Shown piece after piece: positions 1 through 5,085 of a stretch of 7,914 bases of DNA. Source of the stretch: Opitutia bacterium UBA957 (lineage in GTDB: Bacteria > Verrucomicrobiota > Verrucomicrobiia > Opitutales > UBA953); the NCBI GenBank assembly GCA_002293065.1, contig DBCN01000104.1:1-7914 (forward strand), given 5' to 3'. The translations under genes were made by a program, and so were the position numbers. Positions within the stretch are counted from its first letter, which is position 1. Every line of letters starts with the position of its first letter. Under the pieces are notes generated by a model, which saw only the letters and a list, made by a program, of their open reading frames with translations, had not been told where the DNA came from and searched no databases.

Positions 1-540
1 CAGGGCACCTTCTGCATCAACTCGCTTTGCCACATGATCGGTCGTCGCCCTTACTCGACCACCCACAGCGCGCGCGACTCCGGCGCCGTGGCTTTGCTCA
101 CCTTCGGTGAAGGCTACCATAACTACCACCACGAGTTCCAGCACGACTACCGCAATGGCGTGAAGGCTTGGCAGTTCGACCCGACGAAGTGGATCATCTG
201 GTCCCTCGAGAAGATCGGCATGGTCCAGGATCTCCGCCGCGTCCCGGATGCCCGCATCCTCGCCGCTGAACTCAAGGAGAAGAGCCGCACGCTGGGTTCG
301 GACATCGACAAGCTCGCCGCTCGCCTCGACGTCCACACCCGCGAACTCAAGGCCCGCACCATCACCGCCGCGCACGCGCTCGCCAAGGAATTGGCCGCGC
401 GCTCCGAAGCGTTGAAGGAGGCGGCTTTGACCAAGGCCGACGTCGGTGCCGAAACGATGGCCGAATTGCGTACCCTTCTGAAGGAAGCGGCCGAGATGCT
501 CGAGTCCTTGCGCCGCGCCGACGCGGGTGCCGCGGCCTGA
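1..540 (+). CDS. Acyl-CoA desaturase (membrane fatty acid desaturase), 3' part
   Basis: The gene is open from the first base in frame 1, so its N-terminal part lies outside the window; 179 residues are visible before TGA. The visible N-terminal portion carries two hallmarks of the delta-9 acyl-CoA desaturase family: an NSLCH stretch (visible residues 7-11) and the last histidine box GEGYHNYHH (37-45, HxxHH at 40-44). Both contribute di-iron ligands in this family. The enzyme would insert a cis double bond into a saturated acyl chain at the membrane, using O2 and an electron donor. After the core (to about residue 83) comes a tail of nearly 100 residues rich in Ala, Lys, Glu, Leu and Arg, predicted as long amphipathic or coiled-coil helix, which ordinary members lack. 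It converges with the phosphatase gene, with 6 bases between the stops. The family call is firm; substrate and regiochemistry are inferred. Confidence 0.92.
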   Translation, partial: QGTFCINSLCHMIGRRPYSTTHSARDSGAVALLTFGEGYHNYHHEFQHDYRNGVKAWQFDPTKWIIWSLEKIGMVQDLRRVPDARILAAELKEKSRTLGSDIDKLAARLDVHTRELKARTITAAHALAKELAARSEALKEAALTKADVGAETMAELRTLLKEAAEMLESLRRADAGAAA

Positions 541-566
541 GCTTCGTCAGCCGTTCCGCCGGAACG
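533..566. terminator. Two small hairpins between convergent genes, possible terminator
   Basis: The junction of the two convergent stop codons holds two adjacent inverted repeats. The first is CGG(C)CTGA / TCAGCCG, with a 6-base loop and one bulged C, built around the TGA and the opposing stop. The second is CGTTCC-GCC-GGAACG at 552-566, a perfect 6-bp stem. There is no T-tract on either side, so intrinsic termination is uncertain. The position between convergent genes is the main argument. Confidence 0.3.
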
Positions 567-1014
567 ACTCCACCAGGCCGAGGACTTGCGCCTCGATCTG
601 GGGGAGCGCGTCCGCGGGCTGCGCGCAGTCGATGTCGTGAACCTGCCAGTATTCGATGCGATCGGCCCAATCGGGGTGGGCCTTGAGCATCATGGCGTAG
701 TGTTCGTCCTTCTTGAGGGCGATCGAGCGATGGGCGCGGGTGAGGTCCTCGGGGCGGAGCTGCACGGGCTCGGGGCCGGTGTGGTCCTCCGGGATGCCCA
801 GGTGCTTGAGCCGGGCCCGCGTATCGACGGAAATCCGGGTTGGTTCGTCGGCGACCATGGAGGTCAGGAGCCCGCGGGAAAAGGCCCGAAAAGGCAGGTC
901 CTCGCGGTGGGCATGCCAATTGAACAGGGCCTCGGCGTGGCGGCTCCGGTAGAAGTTGCCCGTGCAGATGAAGAGCACGCGGGGGTGAGAATCTGCGCTT
1001 GAGCGGGAGGTCAT
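547..1014 (-). CDS. Low-molecular-weight protein-tyrosine-phosphatase family protein
   Basis: This 155-residue protein has the length and layout of the LMW-PTP / arsenate-reductase-like fold. After a short polar leader, the strand VLFICTGN runs into the P-loop C17-TGNFY-R23-S (CX5R), where the Cys would be the nucleophile and the Arg would bind phosphate. In the family consensus (CxGNxCRSPxAE) the second Cys is replaced by Tyr22 and the Pro by Arg25. The expected C-terminal acid (usually a DP pair) is represented by D127 or D129 in HDIDC. The ATG at 1014 is chosen because it directly precedes the N-terminal strand; no clear Shine-Dalgarno is visible. It is divergent from the lipoprotein gene across 35 bases and convergent with the desaturase. 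The physiological substrate is unknown, and loss of the second P-loop Cys argues against a thiol-coupled arsenate reductase role. Confidence 0.85.
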   Translation of the reverse strand: MTSRSSADSHPRVLFICTGNFYRSRHAEALFNWHAHREDLPFRAFSRGLLTSMVADEPTRISVDTRARLKHLGIPEDHTGPEPVQLRPEDLTRAHRSIALKKDEHYAMMLKAHPDWADRIEYWQVHDIDCAQPADALPQIEAQVLGLVESFRRNG

Positions 1015-1026
1015 GCTCGGTAAAGT
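999..1026 (+). promoter_or_regulatory. Possible sigma-70-type promoter for the lipoprotein gene
   Basis: TTGAGC (999-1004) and TAAAGT (1021-1026) are separated by 16 bases, and each matches the -35 or -10 consensus at four of six positions. Transcription would start near 1033, leaving a leader of under 20 bases before the ATG at 1050. The -35 box lies inside the start of the divergent phosphatase gene. This is a sequence match only, and a moderate one. Confidence 0.3.
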
Positions 1027-1033
1027 CCGAGCA
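1014..1033. promoter_or_regulatory. Inverted repeat in divergent intergenic region, candidate operator
   Basis: This is a perfect 7-bp inverted repeat, TGCTCGG and CCGAGCA, separated by the 6 bases TAAAGT. It occupies most of the 35-base gap between two divergent genes and begins at the last base of the phosphatase ATG. The spacer doubles as a candidate -10 box for the lipoprotein gene. It could be a repressor site or an RNA hairpin that affects translation of the phosphatase. Confidence 0.4.
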
Positions 1034-1049
1034 ACCTAACTCCACCGTC

Positions 1050-1298
1050 ATGGCACGCAACCTGTTCGTTCTCTCCGCCCTCTCTTTCGTCCTCGTCGGC
1101 TGCTTCGGCCCAGATAAGGCCCCTAGCCCTGTCACCGACGGCGGCCCGGTCTTCACCGGTGCTCCCCTCATCATCGACAATGGTGGCCTCGTCCCGGTTC
1201 CGGCCGTGACCGCCCCGGCGGCCAGCCCGGCCACCCCCGCTCCGACCAAGAAGGCGCCTGGTACCCGTCTGCCGATTGACCGGACCAGCAACAAGTAA
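1050..1298 (+). CDS. Small Pro/Ala-rich lipoprotein, function unknown
   Basis: The product is 82 residues long. It begins with a short basic start (MARN), a hydrophobic stretch and a clear lipobox LVGC with Cys18, so signal peptidase II cleavage and lipidation at Cys18 are expected. The residue after the Cys is Phe, not Asp, which by the E. coli Lol rule favours the outer membrane. The mature part (about 65 residues) is low in complexity, rich in Pro, Ala, Thr and Val (residues 48-70), and ends in a basic, polar tail; no enzymatic domain is seen. The ATG at 1050 is preferred over an in-frame ATG at 999, because the extra 17 residues would spoil the signal peptide and would overlap the divergent gene. 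Its 3' end abuts the convergent epimerase gene. Such short lipoproteins are often poorly conserved; no function can be assigned. Confidence 0.8.
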   Translation: MARNLFVLSALSFVLVGCFGPDKAPSPVTDGGPVFTGAPLIIDNGGLVPVPAVTAPAASPATPAPTKKAPGTRLPIDRTSNK

Positions 1299-1323
1299 GC
1301 CGTCAGCGAGCGCTGGGCGCTTA
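1296..1323. terminator. Inverted repeat spanning both convergent stop codons, possible bidirectional terminator
   Basis: The 28 bases from the TAA of the lipoprotein gene to the TAA of the epimerase gene are symmetrical: TAAGC at one end and GCTTA at the other. In the middle, CAGC and GCTG surround GAGC, extended by GCC/GGC with a two-base bulge. On the - strand the stem is followed by a moderately T-rich stretch. A role as shared terminator for the long operon and the lipoprotein gene is plausible, though there is no strong T-run. Confidence 0.4.
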
Positions 1324-2250
1324 CAGCAACGAGACTTCGGTGACGAAGGTCTCGACCCGACCGGGCTCCGCAAAACGGAGCCCGTTCTTGTGTTCGGGGC
1401 TATTGGGCGGGCCCATCCAAGGCTCGACGCAGTAGAAAGGCGCTTCCGCATCCGGGGTCCACGTGACGACGGTCGTCCACGCATCCGGAATCGGTTCTTC
1501 CCCGACCTTCACGGTGAGGTTCTCTTCGCCCGAGCGCGGACCGAAGGATACCGTTGCATCCTTCAGGTTCGTGAAGATGCAATCCGGGAGGTGCGGGTCG
1601 TCGAAGGCGAATTCGGTCCGCCCCTTGAGTTCGCCGAAGGGGATGAGTTTGCCGTCGGCGGCGTGGCGCCACTGCTTCTTGGAGGCGATCTTCAGCAGGT
1701 AGTCGCGTCGGCTGAGCCCGGCGTGCCATGGCAGCGTGAAGTAGAAGTGATGCCCCGCGCACCAAGGCAGCGGACGGCTATCGAGATTCTCGAATTCGAA
1801 GGTGCAGCGCAGGAAGAGTTCGCGGAATTCGTAGCGGATGCGGAATTCGTAGGCGAATGGGTAGCAGGCGCGGGCGCGTTCATCCGGCACCAGGCGGACC
1901 AGGGCATGCCGGTCGCTGCTTTCGATGATTTCAAACCGGCAGTCCCGGGCGAAACCGTGCTGCGGCATCGGGCGTTTGACGCCGTCGGCATCCTTCCAGG
2001 CGAACTTTTCACCGTCCGCATAATTACGGCCCATGAACGGAAAAAGGATTGGATTGCCGCCCCGCACCAGGCCGATCTTGTCGGGCGCGCAGTCGGCGCC
2101 GGCGGGCCAGTGCAGGACCTCGCGGTCGCCCGTGGGTAGGCTCAGGCGCCAGCGGAGCAGCCGGGCACCGCGGGTCAGGCAGGTTTCGTAGGTCGAAGCG
2201 CCGATCTGCCACCGTTCCAGCGGCACGCCATTTTCGTCGTAGCTCTGCAT
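1321..2250 (-). CDS. Aldose 1-epimerase (galactose mutarotase-like) family protein
   Basis: This 309-residue protein has the motif order of the aldose-1-epimerase superfamily. It shows a beta-rich N-terminus, GNPILFPFMGR (65-75), QHGFARD (97-103) with a candidate catalytic His98, CAGHHFYF (164-171) with His167/168, and the C-terminal YCVEPW (273-278) containing candidate base Glu276, followed by an Asn/Lys-rich loop. Family members interconvert the alpha and beta anomers of sugars or hexose 6-phosphates in the cytoplasm; the exact sugar cannot be read from sequence. The ATG at 2250 fits the family N-terminus, though no Shine-Dalgarno is obvious. It lies 51 bases downstream of the methyltransferase gene on the same strand, so it may be the last gene of the operon or may have its own weak promoter. 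A metabolic link with the lipid genes is not evident. Confidence 0.85.
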   Translation of the reverse strand: MQSYDENGVPLERWQIGASTYETCLTRGARLLRWRLSLPTGDREVLHWPAGADCAPDKIGLVRGGNPILFPFMGRNYADGEKFAWKDADGVKRPMPQHGFARDCRFEIIESSDRHALVRLVPDERARACYPFAYEFRIRYEFRELFLRCTFEFENLDSRPLPWCAGHHFYFTLPWHAGLSRRDYLLKIASKKQWRHAADGKLIPFGELKGRTEFAFDDPHLPDCIFTNLKDATVSFGPRSGEENLTVKVGEEPIPDAWTTVVTWTPDAEAPFYCVEPWMGPPNSPEHKNGLRFAEPGRVETFVTEVSLL

Positions 2251-2301
2251 GCGCCGAGCAAACGCCGGAAAGGCGGCGAGGCAAACGTGGACTTGCGGGG
2301 C

Positions 2302-3381
2302 TTACTTCTTAGCGAAGCGGTAATGGCAGACCATCCACTCCGCGCCGCCCCGGTAGTTCCAGAGTTCGGCGCAGGCCATGAAGAAGATGCGCCAGTAGGC
2401 GAGCCACTTGCGGGCCTGCTCCGGGCCGTAGGTCTCGGCGAAGATGCGCAGGACCTCTCCGCGATGGGCATCGGTGTTCTGGAGCCAGTGCTCGGCGGTC
2501 TGGCCGTAGTGCCGGCCTTCCACTTCCCAATGCGTTTCGAACTTCAGGTCGTCCTGGAAGCGCATTGCGAGGTCATTGGAGGGCATTATCCCGCCGGTGA
2601 AGAAGTGCCGGGACATCCAGTCCGAGCCGTCCTTGGGTTCGAAATGGTAGGCGATGTCGCGGTGGGTGAAGACGTGGAAGAAGAGCTTGCCGCCCGGCTT
2701 GAGCCAGCCGCCGATGCGGCGCATGAGCTCGGCCCAGTTCTTCATGTGTTCGAACATCTCCACCGAGACGACCCGGTCGAAACGGCCGGCTTCGGCGGCG
2801 AAGAGGTTCATGTCCTGCGTGATGATCCGGACGTTGCGGAAACCGCGCTTGGCGCATTCGCCCTCGATATGGGCCCGCTGGGAAGCGGAGTTGGAGACGC
2901 CGGTGATCCGGGCGTTCGGGTAGTGCTCCGCCATCCACAAGGTGAGCGATCCCCAACCGCAGCCGAGTTCGAGGATTTCCATCCCGTCGGCCAATTCGGC
3001 GCGCTTGCAGGTCAGCGCGAGCATCGTCTCTTCGGCTTGGCCGATGGTTTCCGTGCCTACCGTGTAATAGCACGAGGAGTATTTCAGGCGGGGCCCCAGG
3101 CAGAGCTTGTAGAAGGCTGCCGGGACTTCGTAGTGCTGGTCGTTGGCGGCTTTCGTTTCGACGGCGACCGGCATCGAGCGGAGTTGCGCGGCAAAGCGGT
3201 CGACCTTGGCGAGGCGCGCGACGTTGTCGTCGGGGCGTTCGTCGCGCAGGCGCTGTTTGAGGAGCCGGCGGATGCCCCAGCGGATGGCGCCGTCGGGGAG
3301 GAGGTCTTTGGCGAGGATGGTGTCGATGAGCGGCACGCCCCCATAAGAGGCGTTTCCGTCGTCGGTGGCAACCCGGAGCAC
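2302..3381 (-). CDS. CFA synthase-like SAM-dependent methyltransferase (second copy in operon)
   Basis: This is a class I methyltransferase of the Mycolic_acid/CFA synthase superfamily, in the subgroup that resembles plant coclaurine N-methyltransferase. In order, it has an N-terminal helical segment, HYEVP (83-87), the substrate-side LKYSSCYY (99-106), SAM motif I ELGCGWGSL (138-146), SVEMFEHM (206-213) with Glu211, a KPGGKLFFHVF strand (228-238) with His236, and a C-terminal FFMACAELWNYRGG segment (333-346). Ser103 takes the place of the Cys that helps bind bicarbonate in E. coli Cfa, whereas Glu and His are kept. The acceptor is presumably an acyl chain or a related lipid; it is unknown. 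The start is uncertain: GTG at 3381 lies 7 bases after the upstream stop, while GTG at 3336 (VPLIDTILAKDL) matches the usual family N-terminus better. Neither has a good Shine-Dalgarno. Stop is TAA. Confidence 0.88.
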   Translation of the reverse strand: MLRVATDDGNASYGGVPLIDTILAKDLLPDGAIRWGIRRLLKQRLRDERPDDNVARLAKVDRFAAQLRSMPVAVETKAANDQHYEVPAAFYKLCLGPRLKYSSCYYTVGTETIGQAEETMLALTCKRAELADGMEILELGCGWGSLTLWMAEHYPNARITGVSNSASQRAHIEGECAKRGFRNVRIITQDMNLFAAEAGRFDRVVSVEMFEHMKNWAELMRRIGGWLKPGGKLFFHVFTHRDIAYHFEPKDGSDWMSRHFFTGGIMPSNDLAMRFQDDLKFETHWEVEGRHYGQTAEHWLQNTDAHRGEVLRIFAETYGPEQARKWLAYWRIFFMACAELWNYRGGAEWMVCHYRFAKK

Positions 3382-3388
3382 CAGAAAA

Positions 3389-4207
3389 TTACCGCAAAGG
3401 CTTCCGCGGCCAAAAGGCCGGCACCCGACTTTGGTACTCGGCGTAGGCGGGCCCCTTGGACGCCAAGAGCTGGGCTTCCGTCAGGGGGATGCCCGTCACG
3501 CGGGTCAGCAGGTGGTACATGACGCCCGCGCAGGCGAAGCCGGGGATGCCCCAATAGCTTTGGTTGAAGGACAGGAGGGCGAAGCCGACCCAGACGAGCC
3601 ATTCGCAGAAGTAATTCGGGTGGCGGGTCCAGGCCCAGAGGCCGTGGGCGCAGACCTTTCCGCGGTTTTCCGGGTTACGCTTGAAGGCGGCCAGTTGGGC
3701 GTCGGCGAACCCTTCGCCCAGCATGCCCAAGGCGAAGATGAGGAGACCGAGCCAATGCCAGATGGCCATCTCGCCGGCTTCCTTGGGCGTGGTCCCGGCC
3801 GCGGAAATCAGGGGCAAGAGCAGCAACGCCAGCGCGACGGCTTGGTACAAGTAGAAGCGGTACATCTTGAGACCCGTCCACTTGCCCCATTCCGTCCGCA
3901 TCTTCAGGTAGCGTCCGTCTTCGCGGTCGAGGTGTCCGAGGACGCGGATCGCCAGGTGCGAGCCGAGACGCAGGCTCCAGACGGTCGTCGCCGCCGCGAG
4001 CCAGAGGAAGGGGTCGCGCGCGTTCCAAGGGAAGGAGGTGAGGATCCAGAGGCCGACGAGCGCAAAGCCATAGGCCCAGGCCACGTCGACGATCGACCAG
4101 TTATCGAGCAACTTCGCCACGACCCAAGTCGCCGTGAAGAAGAATCCGGCGAGGAACAGGATGTAGACGAAATCAAAGAGGAGCTGACCGAGGAGGCTGG
4201 GATTCAT
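3389..4207 (-). CDS. DUF1295 family membrane protein (steroid 5-alpha-reductase-like)
   Basis: This 272-residue polytopic membrane protein has about six hydrophobic segments (near residues 8-32, 42-60, 66-80, 120-137, 150-166 and 203-236). Diagnostic motifs are DVAW (41-44), TRHPNYFCEW (194-203) and GIPLTEAQL (239-247), followed by YAEYQ (255-259) and a short basic C-terminus. These match DUF1295, whose C-terminal half resembles steroid 5-alpha-reductases and isoprenylcysteine methyltransferases. A reductase acting on a membrane-bound unsaturated chain is the obvious hypothesis, but no reaction is proven for most members. The ATG at 4207 overlaps the TGA of the DUF2062 gene by four bases (ATGA), which implies translational coupling. 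The gene ends 7 bases before the GTG of the methyltransferase. DUF1295 genes recur beside CFA-type and DUF1365 genes in other bacteria, which supports a shared lipid pathway. Confidence 0.9.
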   Translation of the reverse strand: MNPSLLGQLLFDFVYILFLAGFFFTATWVVAKLLDNWSIVDVAWAYGFALVGLWILTSFPWNARDPFLWLAAATTVWSLRLGSHLAIRVLGHLDREDGRYLKMRTEWGKWTGLKMYRFYLYQAVALALLLLPLISAAGTTPKEAGEMAIWHWLGLLIFALGMLGEGFADAQLAAFKRNPENRGKVCAHGLWAWTRHPNYFCEWLVWVGFALLSFNQSYWGIPGFACAGVMYHLLTRVTGIPLTEAQLLASKGPAYAEYQSRVPAFWPRKPLR

Positions 4208-4689
4208 GGAGCAGGGGAGGCGTCAGGTGGGCCGAGCCGGCGGAAGAGCCGGATGAGGATGAAGTATAGCCCCAAGCAAGCGAGTGGCACGACTAATACC
4301 CACCCCAAGAGGCCGTGGACATAGGCGAGGCCGAATTTCGCGACAAAGCCCCAGAAGGACCTTTGGAACTCCTCGATCAGGAGGCTGGGACTGAGGGGGA
4401 GTGGCTCCGCCCCGGTGAGTTGTTCGCCCAGGCGGACAAAGGGGACCAGCAAGATGAACTGAAGCGGATAAGCGAGGTAGTTGACCGTCTGCATCACGAG
4501 GTGGTTGAGGCGCAGGAGGCGGCCGGCAATCAGGCAGAGGACGGTCGTCGACCCGATGATCGGGTTGACCGCTACGCCGAGGCTGACGACGGCCGCCAAG
4601 GCGAGGTCGTGGGGCGCGAGGCCGCGCTTCAGCAGCGCGAGCAACGGATCGCCGACCTTCCGCCGCAACCAATCGCGGACCCTACCCAT
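4204..4689 (-). CDS. DUF2062 family membrane protein
   Basis: The product has 161 residues: a basic amphipathic N-terminus (MGRVRDWLRRKVGD), a hydrophobic block at about 28-57 containing SLGVAVNPIIGSTT, RLLRLNHLVMQ (58-68), a second hydrophobic block at 70-86 (YLAYPLQFILLVPF), a polar linker (88-110) and a last hydrophobic block at about 117-148. The Gly/Pro-rich first block and the RLN motif before the second are typical of DUF2062, a family of small inner-membrane proteins of unknown function, sometimes attached to glycosyltransferases. The ATG at 4689 is selected although the frame stays open upstream. It shares its first base with the TGA of the preceding gene (TGATG), and the upstream extension is only the out-of-frame shadow of that gene. 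No catalytic residues are recognised; a structural or lipid-handling role is possible. Confidence 0.8.
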   Translation of the reverse strand: MGRVRDWLRRKVGDPLLALLKRGLAPHDLALAAVVSLGVAVNPIIGSTTVLCLIAGRLLRLNHLVMQTVNYLAYPLQFILLVPFVRLGEQLTGAEPLPLSPSLLIEEFQRSFWGFVAKFGLAYVHGLLGWVLVVPLACLGLYFILIRLFRRLGPPDASPAP

Positions 4690-5084
4690 CAGGCCTGCTT
4701 GCGGGTGAAGAAGGTGACGTCGAGACTGGCGTCCGCCGGGGCTTTCCAGAGACAGGCCAAGGCGTAGCCGGCGATGGCGAAATTGCCGAGCAGCATCAGC
4801 GCGACGAACCATAGCCCGCGGGCCAGCCCGGAGCGTTCGCGCCAAGCGACGTAGAGCCAAAACGCCAGGAAGCCGAAGTAGGCGTCGAACATCGTGGCGA
4901 GGCCCCATGGCTCGCTGCAGACGGTGACGAACCCGTCCAGCACGTTGATGCCTTCCTTGCCCGCGACGGCGGCGTATTGCGCCAACGAGGTGATGGTCGG
5001 GGCGGTGCTGGCATACCACGACACCCAGGTCATGGCGACGAGGACGAGGACGAAGTAGGCGATGAGCGTGTTGCGGGTTTTCAT
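4689..5084 (-). CDS. Small membrane protein, DUF1475-like
   Basis: This 131-residue protein has three predicted membrane segments (about 6-24, 63-81 and 90-113). The second starts after EPWGLATMFDAYFGF (58-72) and is followed by a charged WRERSG turn, then a third segment containing LMLLGNFAIAGYAL. The PW..AT..DAYFGF motif and the LGN motif match my recollection of the DUF1475 family, which has no known function. The ATG at 5084 is preferred over the longer open frame to 5261, because it starts a proper first membrane helix and lies one base after the TAA of the CFA gene; the longer version would begin with an implausible Ser/Ala-rich leader overlapping that gene. It is coupled to the downstream gene by TGATG. 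Its place between a CFA-type enzyme and DUF2062/DUF1295 suggests a membrane accessory of the lipid pathway. Confidence 0.72.
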   Translation of the reverse strand: MKTRNTLIAYFVLVLVAMTWVSWYASTAPTITSLAQYAAVAGKEGINVLDGFVTVCSEPWGLATMFDAYFGFLAFWLYVAWRERSGLARGLWFVALMLLGNFAIAGYALACLWKAPADASLDVTFFTRKQA

Positions 5085-5085
5085 G

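Noticed and set aside
362..1294. A 310-codon open frame on the - strand
   Set aside because: It runs through the desaturase, the phosphatase and the lipoprotein regions in a frame rich in Arg and Pro. The genes in the other frames have clear family motifs.
2251..2301. Possible terminator between the second methyltransferase and the epimerase
   Set aside because: Only short GC-rich repeats (CGCC/GGCG) are present, with no stable long stem and no T-tract.
2287..3522. A 411-codon open frame on the + strand
   Set aside because: It is antisense to the second methyltransferase and the end of DUF1295, whose motifs are unmistakable. Its translation is Gly/Val/Glu/Ala-rich with no domain, as expected for a shadow frame in GC-rich DNA.
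3365..4324. A 319-codon open frame on the + strand
   Set aside because: It is antisense to the DUF1295 gene; the product is Gly/Glu/Arg-rich with no recognisable motif and no ribosome site.
4690..5019. Upstream extension of the DUF2062 frame
   Set aside because: The Arg/His-rich extension is the shifted reading of the DUF1475-like gene. The family sequence begins at the ATG at 4689.
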